Shown: positions 9,590-19,680, counted from the stretch's first letter. The stretch: 64,000 nt of DNA from an uncultured Bacteroidales bacterium (GCA_905233685.1 CAJOEZ010000006.1:62001-126000), one strand, 5' to 3'. Made by a program: numbers and translations. The notes: a model not told the origin generated them from the sequence alone.

Positions 9590-10801
9590 ATGGCTAAGAA
9601 AGAGAATAATGAAGTCGCCAAGGTGGAAGAACCCGCCGAGGTGAAAGAGGTCAAAAAGACCAAGAAGGCAACCCCAAAAGCTAAGGAAACGACTGAACCT
9701 CAGAATGATGAAGAATCCAAAGAGGCGAAGAAAACCACAAAAAAGGTGAAGGAAGAGAAAGAGGAGACTCCAGTTGTCGCTGAGGCTAAAGAAGTGAAAA
9801 AGCCTGCGAAGAAAGCCAAAGAGGTTCAAGAAACCGTTGAGCCTAAAGAGCCTAAAAAGGCCTCCAAAAAAGCCAAGGAAGAAAAGGAACCCGAAGAAGT
9901 TGTTGAACCTAAAGAGACCAAGAAAGCCGTTAAAAAGCCTGAAGCGGAGGTGAAAGAAGAGGAAGTTCCAGCTCTCGTGGAGGAAAAGGTCGAAGTCAAG
10001 GTGGAGGAGCCTGTCAAGGTGAAGGAAGTGCATGAAAAGCCGGTTGTTGAGGAACAACCCATTGAGGTGAGCGTTGAGCAGAAGCTCGTCGCCCTCTACA
10101 CCTTGCAGCAGGTGGATTCCAAGGTTGACGAAATCCGTGCTTATCGTGGCAACCTTCCGCTTGAAATCCAGGACTTGGAGGACGAAATCGTTGGTTTGGA
10201 AACCCGTATCTCCAACTTCAAGATGGAAAGCAAAAAGTACCTAAAGGAAGTTTCGGATTACAAAATCAAAATCAAAGAAACGCAGGCTTTGGTCAAGAAA
10301 TATGAGGATCAGCAGAACAATGTCCGCAATAACCGCGAATATGACTCGCTTACCAAAGAGATTGAGTATCAGAACCTTGATATCCAGCTTTCTGAGAAAC
10401 GGATCCGTGAGGCGACAGCAAAAATCAGCGACATCGACGCCAAAGAGAACGAAGCACAACTGCATTTGGCGGAGCTGAGGTCTTCGCTGAACGAGAAAAA
10501 GGATGAGCTAAGTTCGTTGGTTGAGGGTACTGAAATCGAGGAGGAGCAACTGCTGAAGCGTTCGGCTGAATGCGAGAAACTCGTGGAAGACCGTCTGCTG
10601 GTTGCCTACAAGCGTATCCGCAAGAATGCCCGCAACGGCTTGGCTGTGGTCGGCATCTTCAACGAGGCTTGTGGTGGCTGCTTCAACAGAATCCCGCCTC
10701 AACACCAGCTCGATATTTGCACGCACAAGAAAATCATCGTCTGCGAATATTGCGGACGCATCTTGGTCGATAAGGGCATTATCGCACAATACAAAGCATA
10801 A
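9590..10801 (+). CDS. C4-type zinc-ribbon coiled-coil protein with long Lys/Glu-rich N-terminal extension
   Basis: C-terminal 'ACGGCFNRIPPQ...CEYCGRIL'; first ~150 aa are K/E/A/P/V low complexity. Confidence 0.85.
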   Translation: MAKKENNEVAKVEEPAEVKEVKKTKKATPKAKETTEPQNDEESKEAKKTTKKVKEEKEETPVVAEAKEVKKPAKKAKEVQETVEPKEPKKASKKAKEEKEPEEVVEPKETKKAVKKPEAEVKEEEVPALVEEKVEVKVEEPVKVKEVHEKPVVEEQPIEVSVEQKLVALYTLQQVDSKVDEIRAYRGNLPLEIQDLEDEIVGLETRISNFKMESKKYLKEVSDYKIKIKETQALVKKYEDQQNNVRNNREYDSLTKEIEYQNLDIQLSEKRIREATAKISDIDAKENEAQLHLAELRSSLNEKKDELSSLVEGTEIEEEQLLKRSAECEKLVEDRLLVAYKRIRKNARNGLAVVGIFNEACGGCFNRIPPQHQLDICTHKKIIVCEYCGRILVDKGIIAQYKA

Positions 10802-10829
10802 AGAAATTTTGATAGAGTTATAGGTTGTT

Positions 10830-10858
10830 AGAGCTGCTTTCGGGCAGCTCTTTTTTTC
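10830..10858 (+). terminator. Rho-independent terminator
   Basis: AGAGCTGCTTTCGGGCAGCTCTTTTTTT. Confidence 0.85.
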
Positions 10859-10860
10859 GC

Positions 10861-12318
10861 TTAAAACCGTATTTTCAGGGTGACGGCGAAGTTGCTTTTG
10901 AACTGCCGTTGTGTGACAGGCTCAATGCCAAGGTCTCCAGCGTCATAGAGGGTGAATTGGTTTTTGCCGTAGGTCAGCTCGTAGGCAAAGTCGAAGGAGG
11001 TGTGTTGTGAAACAGGCAATCCGATGCCCACCGAGGCTTTCTTGACGCTGCCCGCGGTTTTTCCGATACCGTAGGGGCTGCCATAGTAGGCTCCACCGGC
11101 ACGCAAAAAGAGGGTGTTCATCCTCCACTCAGTGCCGATACGGAAATTGAGCGTCCGGTCGTAAGTGTCCTTGATTTCCTGATTGATAGCGCTGTAGTCG
11201 TAATCCTCGGCACGGAAACTTGCTGCTCCATAGTTGGTGTATTCGGCATCCAAGCTGACGAGCCCCTGATTTCCAATGATGAATGCCAAGCTCCCCGTCC
11301 ACTTCAGCGGGCTGATTAAGGTGTATTCGTAATGCGACTCGGGGCTGATGTATTTGTAAGTGATCCAGTTGATTTGGGATTCGGTTTCGGTTTGCCACGA
11401 TTCGTCGAGCGCGTAAAAGGTCGGGGAGTGGAATGAGGCACCAAGTCGCAACCAATGGTTGACGTGATAGATGAAACCGATTTTTGCGTTCAAGCCAATG
11501 CCTCTCGTGGAGATGCTTTCAGTGTAGTTCCATCGGTTGAAGTCGGTCACAATGGTGGAATGTTCGGGCATGGATTCCTCGAAGGCCTTGGTGCCTTCGC
11601 GTCTGACGTTTTGGAGTCCTACGCTGGCGCCAATGAAAAAGCGGTCCAAGAAATTCATGCTGCCGGCAAAGGTCCATTCGTCAGAACGGCCTTTAAAGGT
11701 GTTTTCTTGGCTTTGTCGGATGCCGCCTTGTGGAACGGGACTGCCATAATAGTCGCCGATGGAGTCTTGATAAATATCGATGAGGTAGGTCTCCCAAGCG
11801 GGAAAGATGTCCATCGGGAACTCGTTTTTGATGTCGGTGGGCGTCATGCCGTCAATCTGATAGAGGTAGTTGTCGATTTTGGAACTGGTGGGATTGAGGC
11901 CTTCGGCGTAAGTGTGGATGTTGAAATCGTTGGTGCGCGTGAGGCCGACGCCGAATTGGGTGAAACGCAGCCTGCGGTAGTTGCTCCTTTCCTTCGTGCC
12001 GACATAGCCAACGTTGGGTATGATGAGGCGAAAATTGTCGGCAGTGGTGGTCTCGCCGTAATAGTTGGAACGGTGAAAATCGTTGAGCAGGTCAAGGGAG
12101 AAGGTCAGTTCGTTGCTGCGGTAAAGGCCCAGTCCTGCCGGGTTGATGCACACAGCGGTCATGTCGCCGCCCACGGCACCGAGGGCGTTGCCCATGCTCA
12201 ATGCCTTGGACGTGCCGTGATAGAAAGTTTGCGAAAAACAGTATGCGTCGCTGCTGCCTTGCGCAAAAGCCGTGACGGCAAGCAGGAGGACGATGGCGGT
12301 GGTGATGATTCTTCTCAT
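10861..12318 (-). CDS. Outer-membrane beta-barrel protein (FadL/OmpP1/PorV-like)
   Basis: Signal peptide; 'SMGNALGAVGGDMTAVCINPAGLGLYRSNELTFSL'; C-terminal aromatic 'KIRF'. Confidence 0.8.
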   Translation of the reverse strand: MRRIITTAIVLLLAVTAFAQGSSDAYCFSQTFYHGTSKALSMGNALGAVGGDMTAVCINPAGLGLYRSNELTFSLDLLNDFHRSNYYGETTTADNFRLIIPNVGYVGTKERSNYRRLRFTQFGVGLTRTNDFNIHTYAEGLNPTSSKIDNYLYQIDGMTPTDIKNEFPMDIFPAWETYLIDIYQDSIGDYYGSPVPQGGIRQSQENTFKGRSDEWTFAGSMNFLDRFFIGASVGLQNVRREGTKAFEESMPEHSTIVTDFNRWNYTESISTRGIGLNAKIGFIYHVNHWLRLGASFHSPTFYALDESWQTETESQINWITYKYISPESHYEYTLISPLKWTGSLAFIIGNQGLVSLDAEYTNYGAASFRAEDYDYSAINQEIKDTYDRTLNFRIGTEWRMNTLFLRAGGAYYGSPYGIGKTAGSVKKASVGIGLPVSQHTSFDFAYELTYGKNQFTLYDAGDLGIEPVTQRQFKSNFAVTLKIRF

Positions 12319-12325
12319 GGCGATA

Positions 12326-12368
12326 AAAAAAGACTACCTTGCGATTAGACTGCAAAGGTAGTCTTTTT
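12326..12368 (-). terminator. Rho-independent terminator for the upstream minus-strand lipoprotein gene
   Basis: AAAAAGACTACCTT...AAGGTAGTCTTTTT. Confidence 0.75.
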
Positions 12369-12398
12369 CTTTGATTTGTTTGCGGATTTCCTAAAATC

Positions 12399-13751
12399 TT
12401 ATCTTCTTCCGCCGCCTGCATGGCCTCCGCCTCCTCCGCCTGAGCGTCCGCCACCGCCTGAACTATGGCTGCCTGCGCTTGAGCTTCTGCTGCCTCCGCC
12501 GTAGCTACTGCTCGAACTGCGGCTCGGGGTCGACGAGGAACTTCTTGAAGGCGAGCTGCTTCTGTTATAGTTGCCGCTGTTGGACGAGCCGCTCCTGTTG
12601 CTGCTCGATGAGGAAGAAGGTCTGGCAGTGGTGGTACTTGAGGACGACGGACGTGAGCTTGAAGAGCTTTGCTGCGGGCGGACGTACTCCGAGCTGGAGC
12701 GCGACGGGCGCGAGTTAGTGGGCGAGGTGTAGGTTTGGCGCGTGCCGCTTTGTCCACTTTGTCCGCTCGGGCGAGCTGTAGTGCTTTGGCTGCTCGGGTT
12801 GCTCGGGCGGTCGCTGACCGTGGGACGGCTTGCCGTGGCAGAGCCGGTGCGGCCGCTTGTGCCGGCAGTAGGTCTCGATGTGCTGCTCGGTCTGGCTGTT
12901 GCGCTGGCGGAACCTGTTCTGCCTGAGGCGCTTCCCGACATGCTGCCCGTAGGACGGTCGGTGGTCGTTCTGCCGCTCATCGAGCCGCCTGTGCCGTTGC
13001 CTGTGCGACCATCGGAGGGCAGACGACCGCTCATCGAGCCGCCCGTGCCAGTCAAGCCGTGTCTCACGCTGGCAACGTAGTTGCCCATGCCTCCGCCATT
13101 AGGACCTCCCGGGTGGTGAGGACCGTGGTCATGCCAGTCAGGATGGGGAGCGGGGTAATAGGGTTGGTACGGGCGATACCAGTAGTCGTAATAGCCCCAG
13201 CCGGAAGCCCAGTAAGGATTCCAGCCCCAGTAGGGATAACCCCAGTAAAAGCCCCAGTTCCAATAGGGACGGAATCCCCAGTTCCAGCCGATATACACGC
13301 TCGGATAATAGTTCCAGTAGTAGGGGTAGGGGTCGTAGCAGTCGGTGTAAATGTAATAGGTGTCGCCGCCGGTGTAATAGTCGTCATAATAGCTCCTTGA
13401 ACTTGACGACTCGCTGCCGAAACGCTTGATGCGAGCCGCATAGTCGGCGTCGTAATAGGTCTCGGTGGTGGTGTAAACAACGCCGTTCGTGTCGGTCACC
13501 GTTTCGGTGGTTTGGTACACGGGTTCGGCGTTGTTGGTGTAGTTTTTGCTGTTGGAATAGTAGGCTTGGTAGTCGTATTCCGAACTGTTAGTGACGGTAG
13601 GACTGACGTAGGAGCCGTTGCCGGCCGAAACGTGTCCGCCTGAGTTGCCATAAGGCGAGTAGTAAACGTCGTCTTTGGCCATTTGACTGTTCGACTTGCA
13701 GCCCACGAAGGCAAGCAAGGCAATAATCGGTATGATTCTGAAAGTCTTCAT
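12399..13751 (-). CDS. Putative lipoprotein with Tyr/Trp/Gly-rich and Ser/Arg/Thr-rich low-complexity halves
   Basis: Lipobox LLAFVGC; 'YWNWGFYWGYPYWGWNPYW' and C-terminal serine-arginine-rich then Gly-rich tail. Confidence 0.7.
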   Translation of the reverse strand: MKTFRIIPIIALLAFVGCKSNSQMAKDDVYYSPYGNSGGHVSAGNGSYVSPTVTNSSEYDYQAYYSNSKNYTNNAEPVYQTTETVTDTNGVVYTTTETYYDADYAARIKRFGSESSSSRSYYDDYYTGGDTYYIYTDCYDPYPYYWNYYPSVYIGWNWGFRPYWNWGFYWGYPYWGWNPYWASGWGYYDYWYRPYQPYYPAPHPDWHDHGPHHPGGPNGGGMGNYVASVRHGLTGTGGSMSGRLPSDGRTGNGTGGSMSGRTTTDRPTGSMSGSASGRTGSASATARPSSTSRPTAGTSGRTGSATASRPTVSDRPSNPSSQSTTARPSGQSGQSGTRQTYTSPTNSRPSRSSSEYVRPQQSSSSSRPSSSSTTTARPSSSSSSNRSGSSNSGNYNRSSSPSRSSSSTPSRSSSSSYGGGSRSSSAGSHSSGGGGRSGGGGGGHAGGGRR

Positions 13752-13839
13752 TTTATTGGAATTTTGTTGTTTGTTTTACGTGTTTTAAGTGCTTGAAATA
13801 ATGCAAAAATTGTACCAAAACTCTGTTTTCGGGAAAAAA

Positions 13840-14643
13840 TTACAATGGAATCAGCCGGCCATCACTGGTGCAGGCTTGAATTGTGATGGCTGGGTCGCCT
13901 TTGTAATAAATGTTGCCGATGCTGAAAAGCTGGACTTCAAGCTGGCTTTGCGCCCAAACGTATACATCGTTGGTTGAACTGGATTCCACTTGAACGAGGT
14001 TTGAGTTCAGTTCAAGGGCGTCTATTCTTCCGTAGCTTTGCGTAATATGTTCGCTGTAACCAGTTGTTCCTTTGAGTGTTATGTTTGATGTGCCGTTTCC
14101 GAACTTGTTTTTGAGCACATCGCAGTCCAAGGTCAGGTTGATGTCGCCCGAGCCTTCGTTGATGTTGAGAAAAAAGGCTCTGTCGACGCTTTCAGGAGTA
14201 ATAATTGTGTCGTTTCCGTTGATGATGGTGTCCAAAAAAGTGTAAGGGGATCCTGTCAGCGGGTCGGTGCAACTCAGGTCACCAATGGCGGCATAGTTGA
14301 TTTCGTGTAGGTTGGTGTAGTAAACGGTCAGGTCTATGCTGTATTCGAAACTGCGGAGCCAGTTGAAAGGGTTCTCGTTTTTGATGATGAGCGTGTCGCC
14401 CGTGGCCGAAAGTTTGGTGACGATTTTTTCGATGAGGTTTTCGGGACAGGTGAGCTCCAAATGCGGATAGTCGCTATGCACTAACTTGACATTCACATTG
14501 TTATACATGCAAATGGAGGTAAAATTCCCCTCAACACTCCGGCTTTCAGTGACCGGCGCACCATTGGAAAAGATGGACTTGCTGCACGAGGTGGCCATCA
14601 AACTAACGAGGAAAAACAGGATTGCGATGAGATTTCTTTTCAT
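13840..14643 (-). CDS. GIN/DUF2807-type head-domain lipoprotein
   Basis: 'SRSVEGNFTSICMYNNVNVKLVHSDYPHLELTCPENLIEKI' pattern; lipobox MATSC. Confidence 0.75.
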   Translation of the reverse strand: MKRNLIAILFFLVSLMATSCSKSIFSNGAPVTESRSVEGNFTSICMYNNVNVKLVHSDYPHLELTCPENLIEKIVTKLSATGDTLIIKNENPFNWLRSFEYSIDLTVYYTNLHEINYAAIGDLSCTDPLTGSPYTFLDTIINGNDTIITPESVDRAFFLNINEGSGDINLTLDCDVLKNKFGNGTSNITLKGTTGYSEHITQSYGRIDALELNSNLVQVESSSTNDVYVWAQSQLEVQLFSIGNIYYKGDPAITIQACTSDGRLIPL

Positions 14644-15805
14644 GTTTTGGTAGATAATACTTGTGTTGGAAATGATAGCCTATGCCGATGCTGATGAAGT
14701 CGGCCTTGATGTCGTAGGTGGTGAATGATAACGTGGTGAACAGGCCGTCGCTGATGTAATAGCGCAGACCCACCTTTTGATAGAATAAGAAAGCCATCTT
14801 CGACCCAGGAGCGTTTTTCCTGATGCCGACGTTGAACATAAAACTCACGCGGTCGAGCATCATCTCGTAGGCGATGAGGCCCGCCGGTTTGAGGAAGGCT
14901 TTGTAATAAGGGGGCTTCACACGGTCCGAGTTGTCCCAAACCACCTCAACACCAACGCCCAATCGGTCGCGTTCAGTGATTTGGAACATAAAATTGGCGG
15001 CGAGGTCGTGGACGAGATAGAAGTTGTTCGTGCCGTATTGTTGCGAGACATCCTTATAGCCTATTGTGTATTGCACATCCGTGATGAAGTGCTGTCTTCC
15101 ATCGAACTCAAAGCTGAAAGGAACGGGACGTAATCGTTTGTCGGAGAATGCTTTGGGTTTTTCCAAATACCACGAAAGTCCTGTGGCCACGCTGAAGATG
15201 TTGATGCCCATGTTGGGTGATTTCGTAGCGCCGTTGGAAAAGTGTGTCAGGCCGAGGGAACTCACCCATGTCAATCGCTCGACGATGCGCTGCCGATATT
15301 CGAATGACAGGTTGATGGCCGCGTTAAGATGAGAACCTATGGCGTAGTTGTGGTAGTTTTCCTTTGGGTCAAACTTGTTGGTCAGGTAACCAAGGCCTAC
15401 TCCCAACTTGAAGGTTCCCCTGCTGCGCTCGTTTGAATTGAAGGGAAAATTGATGAAAGGGTAGAGGGCAAACACTTGTCCCAGTTCCTTGGCTGCCTCG
15501 TCGTTGCGGAAGGCGAGGGGCGAGTAATAAAAGGTGAGGCCTATTGAAGGATAATTGTGTAATACTTCCCAGCGATGTTGTCCGTAAGTGTTGCGGTGCA
15601 GCGAAAGCTCAAAGGCTGGCGCGTGGCGGCTGTATCGGCCAAGGGCCGAGTGGAACTCGTCGTTTTGGAAATATAGATAGCCGAAACGCATCTGAGCCTC
15701 AATCTCGTAGTTCTTGTTTCTTGTCTGCGCAAAGGCCGATTTTACACCTATTAATATAAAGGTGCAGAGCAAAACGGACACGATATGCCTTTTTCGGTTT
15801 CCCAT
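14603..15805 (-). CDS. PagL-like acyloxyacyl hydrolase / outer-membrane protein
   Basis: Signal peptide; 'GLTHFSNGATKSPNMGIN' PagL-like His/Ser motif. Confidence 0.7.
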   Translation of the reverse strand: MGNRKRHIVSVLLCTFILIGVKSAFAQTRNKNYEIEAQMRFGYLYFQNDEFHSALGRYSRHAPAFELSLHRNTYGQHRWEVLHNYPSIGLTFYYSPLAFRNDEAAKELGQVFALYPFINFPFNSNERSRGTFKLGVGLGYLTNKFDPKENYHNYAIGSHLNAAINLSFEYRQRIVERLTWVSSLGLTHFSNGATKSPNMGINIFSVATGLSWYLEKPKAFSDKRLRPVPFSFEFDGRQHFITDVQYTIGYKDVSQQYGTNNFYLVHDLAANFMFQITERDRLGVGVEVVWDNSDRVKPPYYKAFLKPAGLIAYEMMLDRVSFMFNVGIRKNAPGSKMAFLFYQKVGLRYYISDGLFTTLSFTTYDIKADFISIGIGYHFQHKYYLPKHEKKSHRNPVFPR

Positions 15806-15831
15806 TTGGTCGGCAAAATTACAAAAATCCT

Positions 15832-15840
15832 TATTTTTGC
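15832..15840 (+). promoter_or_regulatory. -7 element TATTTTTGC upstream of mazG
   Basis: TAnnTTTGC 20 nt upstream of ATG 15860. Confidence 0.5.
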
Positions 15841-15859
15841 GCCAAATTTCTATTGAACC

Positions 15860-16636
15860 ATGGACGAAAGATTAATTGCCTTCAAGCGCCTTTTGGACAT
15901 CATGGATGCGGTTCGCAAGGGTTGCCCTTGGGACAGCACCCAAACCCTCCAAAGCTTACGCCACCTTACCATCGAGGAAACCTATGAATTGAGCCAAGCC
16001 ATTCTGAATGAGAACCTTGACGAAATCAAGAAGGAACTTGGCGACCTCATGCTTCACATTATTTTTTATGCCAAGATAGGGCAGGAGAAAGGTGCTTTCG
16101 ACATTGCAGACGTGCTCAACGGTATTTGCGAGAAGATGATTGTGCGCCACCCGCATATTTTCGGCAACGAGAAGGTGGAGAACGCCGAGCAGATAGAGCA
16201 TAACTGGGAACGTATTAAGCTGGAGCGGGAGCACAACCGCAGTGTTTTGGGCGGCGTTCCCGAAGGATTGCCATCGTTGCTGAAAGCCTACCGAATGCAC
16301 CAAAAAACCGCTGGCGTGGGCTTCCGTTGGCCTAATGCAGAAGAGGCTTGGCAAAAGGTGGAAGAGGAGAAGAAGGAACTCTTTGCCGAGCTGCAAAAAC
16401 CTGACAATCAAGAAAGAATCGAGGCAGAATATGGTGATTTGCTCTTTGCTCTCGTCGCATACGGCATTTATATCAACGTGAACCCCGACGATGCCCTCGA
16501 AAAGACTGACGGGAAATTCCGTCAGCGTTTCGGTTTCGTTGAGCAAAAAGCACGCGAGATTGGCAAAGGCGTGCAGAATCTTTCCATCGACGAGATGATT
16601 GCCTTTTGGAAAGAGGCGAAGGAAATCGTTGACTGA
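15860..16636 (+). CDS. mazG: Nucleoside triphosphate pyrophosphohydrolase
   Basis: 'GCPWDSTQTLQSLRHLTIEETYEL' and second MazG motif 'EYGDLLFALV'. Confidence 0.95.
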   Translation: MDERLIAFKRLLDIMDAVRKGCPWDSTQTLQSLRHLTIEETYELSQAILNENLDEIKKELGDLMLHIIFYAKIGQEKGAFDIADVLNGICEKMIVRHPHIFGNEKVENAEQIEHNWERIKLEREHNRSVLGGVPEGLPSLLKAYRMHQKTAGVGFRWPNAEEAWQKVEEEKKELFAELQKPDNQERIEAEYGDLLFALVAYGIYINVNPDDALEKTDGKFRQRFGFVEQKAREIGKGVQNLSIDEMIAFWKEAKEIVD

Positions 16637-16776
16637 TCTCGACATCGGCCATCGGCTTGAAATGGCAATCGCTTCTTTTGGGGATAGTGCTGATGTTAGT
16701 TTGTTGTAACACAAAGGATTCATTGGCGCTATCCGTTTCTTTTTAAGATTTTTTTGTAAAACAGTATGGATTTTCC

Positions 16777-16785
16777 TAATTTTGC
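16777..16785 (+). promoter_or_regulatory. -7 element TAATTTTGC
   Basis: Lies inside the extended ORF start (16766), supporting translation start at 16820. Confidence 0.45.
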
Positions 16786-16819
16786 AGCCAGAATTGAAAA
16801 CCACATAAATGAATACGAT

Positions 16820-18310
16820 ATGAATGATTATTTCAAGAGTATGCTTCCTGCCGACGAGCTTGCGCAGTTGAAGTTCATCCCGACCTTTCCCGAATTTGTC
16901 ACCTGGATAGAACAGAAATGGGCTGATTTGCCATGTTTATCTGACACAGTAAACACTTTGAATTACAAGCAAGTATGTGATATTGTCGCACGCAAGCGCG
17001 CACTGCTTAATGATATGGGCCTGCAAAAGGGCGATAAAGTCGCTATCCTTGACAACACCACAATGGAGGCTGTTGAGATGTTTCTCGCCGTCACTTCGGC
17101 GGGCTATGTGGCCATCAACTTGCCTGCCCAGCTGCCGCCCCAAGCCATTGTGGGTTGCTGCATGAAGTTCGGCGTGAAGGTTTTGGCTTACGGCAAGGAT
17201 TTTGCCGAGGCTGTGCAAGGGGCTCCCTGCAAAACCATTGCCATCACTGATTGTGCCGACCATACCGCTCCTGTGGCCGTTGTTGACAAGAATGACGCTG
17301 CCGCCATCTTTTTCACTGGTGGCACGACAGGAGCTCCCAAGGGCGCAGTCTTGCCCCATCGCGCCCTCATGCGCGGTGCGTTGAATGGCGTTTATGCTCC
17401 TGGCAGCCAACTCGGCCATCACCGCTATGCCTGTGTGCTGCCGCTGAGCCATGTGTTTGGCCTAATCCGCAGCACCTTGTCTGTCCTGATGGAAGGTGGT
17501 GCTTGGTTCTCTGCTGGCAACACTAAGGAAACCATAACCAAATTTCCTGTCATCCGCCCCACCTGCCTTGTGGCTGTCCCAGGCATCTGCGAGATTCTTC
17601 TCGGCCTCGTCAAGATGTACGGCAAGCCTTTCCTTGGCGGCCAGTTGGGATTCATCATCTCTGGTGCTGCCAACGTGCCTCCGAAACTTATTGCCGAGTT
17701 CGATGAGCTTGGTATCCAGCTTTTTGAGGGCTATGGCATGACAGAAGGTGCCAATCTCACCACAGGCAATATCGATGTGCTGACTCATCCCACCTCAGTT
17801 GGCAAGCTCTATCCTGAGCAGGAAGCCAAAGTGGTAGATGGCGAGTTGTGGTATCGTGGCGACAACGTGTTCCTCGGCTATTACGGCGATCCCGAAAAGA
17901 CCGCTGAGACGCTGACCGAAGACGGTTGGGTGAAGACGGGCGACCTTGTGCGCTTCGACGAAGATGGCTATATGTACATCGTGGGCCGTATCAAGAACCT
18001 GATCATCCTCGGCAATGGCGAAAACGTCAGCCCCGAGAGCATTGAGGAACCGTTCTACAAAGACCCGAAGCTTCGCGACTGCCTCGTCAAGGAAGATGAA
18101 ATGGATGGTCGTCCCGTCATCGCCATCGAAATCCTGCCTCGAATGGAAGAGTTTGGCAACGGACCATGGGAAGAGGTGGAAGCTTACTTCAAGGACTTGG
18201 TCGGTAAGGTCAACGCCGAGTTGCCTTCGACTCACCAAGTAATCAAGATGACTGTGCGCAAGGAAGACTTCAAACGTACTGGTGCACTTAAAGTTTCGAG
18301 AAACCAATAA
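16820..18310 (+). CDS. AMP-dependent acyl-CoA/acyl-ACP synthetase
   Basis: 'AAIFFTGGTTGAPKGAVLPHRAL', 'EGYGMTEGANLT', 'VKTGDLVRFDEDGY'. Confidence 0.92.
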   Translation: MNDYFKSMLPADELAQLKFIPTFPEFVTWIEQKWADLPCLSDTVNTLNYKQVCDIVARKRALLNDMGLQKGDKVAILDNTTMEAVEMFLAVTSAGYVAINLPAQLPPQAIVGCCMKFGVKVLAYGKDFAEAVQGAPCKTIAITDCADHTAPVAVVDKNDAAAIFFTGGTTGAPKGAVLPHRALMRGALNGVYAPGSQLGHHRYACVLPLSHVFGLIRSTLSVLMEGGAWFSAGNTKETITKFPVIRPTCLVAVPGICEILLGLVKMYGKPFLGGQLGFIISGAANVPPKLIAEFDELGIQLFEGYGMTEGANLTTGNIDVLTHPTSVGKLYPEQEAKVVDGELWYRGDNVFLGYYGDPEKTAETLTEDGWVKTGDLVRFDEDGYMYIVGRIKNLIILGNGENVSPESIEEPFYKDPKLRDCLVKEDEMDGRPVIAIEILPRMEEFGNGPWEEVEAYFKDLVGKVNAELPSTHQVIKMTVRKEDFKRTGALKVSRNQ

Positions 18311-18313
18311 GTT

Positions 18314-18556
18314 ATGGATAGAGAAAAGATTTTTGACGAAATGAAGGAAATCTTGAAGGTCATCAAACCTTCTGCCGATTTCACACATATCACCGAAGAT
18401 TCGCAGTTAGTGCGCGACGTGGGCTTGGACTCATTGACCATCCTGCTTATGAGCCTCGCTCTGGAAAACAAGTTCGGCTTCAAGTTTGAGGGCAACCCCA
18501 AGTTCACTACAGTGGGAGAAGTGATTGATTTTATCAACTCAAACACAACACTTTAG
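18314..18556 (+). CDS. Acyl carrier protein
   Basis: 80 aa; 'LVRDVGLDSLTILLMSLALENKFGF' phosphopantetheine Ser. Confidence 0.9.
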   Translation: MDREKIFDEMKEILKVIKPSADFTHITEDSQLVRDVGLDSLTILLMSLALENKFGFKFEGNPKFTTVGEVIDFINSNTTL

Positions 18557-18559
18557 CCT

Positions 18560-19675
18560 ATGTCTATCTCTGTTGTCAAAGTGGAAAGCCACAAGCAAAT
18601 GAAAGCGTTTGTGGCTTTTCCACTTAAGCTTTATAAAGATTGCGAGAATTGGGTGCCTGCCTTGGAAGGCGACGAATACGACACCTTCAACCCCAAGAAA
18701 AACGGTGCCTATGACTTCTGCGAGGCAGACTGCTTCCTTGCCTATCGAGGCGGTGAAATCGTCGGACGCGTGGCTGCCATCATCAACCACAAGGCCAACA
18801 AGGAAGTCAAGAAAGTGCGTTTTGGCTGGCTCGACTTCATCGAAGACGAGACGGTGCTGAAAGCGTTGCTTGACACTGTTACAGCATGGGGCAAGGAGCG
18901 CGGTTGCACCGAAATCGTCGGACCATGGGGCTTTACCGACATGGACAAGGAAGGACTTTTGGTGGAAGGCTACGAGAACCTTAGTCCCTTCACTTGCCTC
19001 TACAACTTCCCGTATTACGACACGATGATTCAAAAGCTGGGCTTTGTAAAGGACGTGGACTGGACGCAAAGCGTACTTCTGCTTGATGGCCCCATGCCAA
19101 CCACCTACCAATTCGCCCATCTCATAGAAGATCGTTATGGTGTGCATGTGGTACAACCCAAGAGCATGAAGCAAATGAGCAAGCAATACGGCATGGCAAT
19201 CTTCCATATGTATAATGATGCCTTTGCTCCGCTAATGGGCTTTTCACCCTTGACTGACAAGCAGATAGCGAACTATTTGGACACCTACGTTCCCATTTTG
19301 GACAAGGATTTTGTGGCCGTTGCCGTCGACAAGGACGACCAACCTGTCGGGTTCCTGTTTTGCGTTCCTTCACTCTCCAAGGCAGTGAAGAAAGCCAAAG
19401 GACGACTGTTCCCCTTTGGTTTCATCCAAATTCTTAAAGCATTGAAGAAGAACGACACTTTGGAAGCACTCATCATCGGTGTGGCACCTAAGTATCAGGG
19501 ATGTGGTGTGCCTTTGCTGCTTTTCAAATACTTGCATGAGAATTGCGCCAAAAGAGGTGTCGATAAGATAATCCTTAACCCACAGTTGGAAGAAAACTAC
19601 AAGGTGCAATCGCTTTACGGCGACTACCACACTGAGCCGTTCATGCGGCGGCGGGCCTATAAGAAAGCGATTTGA
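18560..19675 (+). CDS. GNAT-superfamily-like acyltransferase
   Basis: 'VGRVAAIINHKANKE', 'GPWGFTDMDKEGLLVEG', 'IGVAPKYQGCGVPLLLFKYLHE'. Confidence 0.75.
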   Translation: MSISVVKVESHKQMKAFVAFPLKLYKDCENWVPALEGDEYDTFNPKKNGAYDFCEADCFLAYRGGEIVGRVAAIINHKANKEVKKVRFGWLDFIEDETVLKALLDTVTAWGKERGCTEIVGPWGFTDMDKEGLLVEGYENLSPFTCLYNFPYYDTMIQKLGFVKDVDWTQSVLLLDGPMPTTYQFAHLIEDRYGVHVVQPKSMKQMSKQYGMAIFHMYNDAFAPLMGFSPLTDKQIANYLDTYVPILDKDFVAVAVDKDDQPVGFLFCVPSLSKAVKKAKGRLFPFGFIQILKALKKNDTLEALIIGVAPKYQGCGVPLLLFKYLHENCAKRGVDKIILNPQLEENYKVQSLYGDYHTEPFMRRRAYKKAI

Positions 19676-19680
19676 ACGCT

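Noticed and set aside
11455-12348. Plus-strand 297-aa ORF opposite the outer-membrane protein
   Set aside because: Antisense shadow ORF; the minus-strand frame has a signal peptide and beta-barrel features
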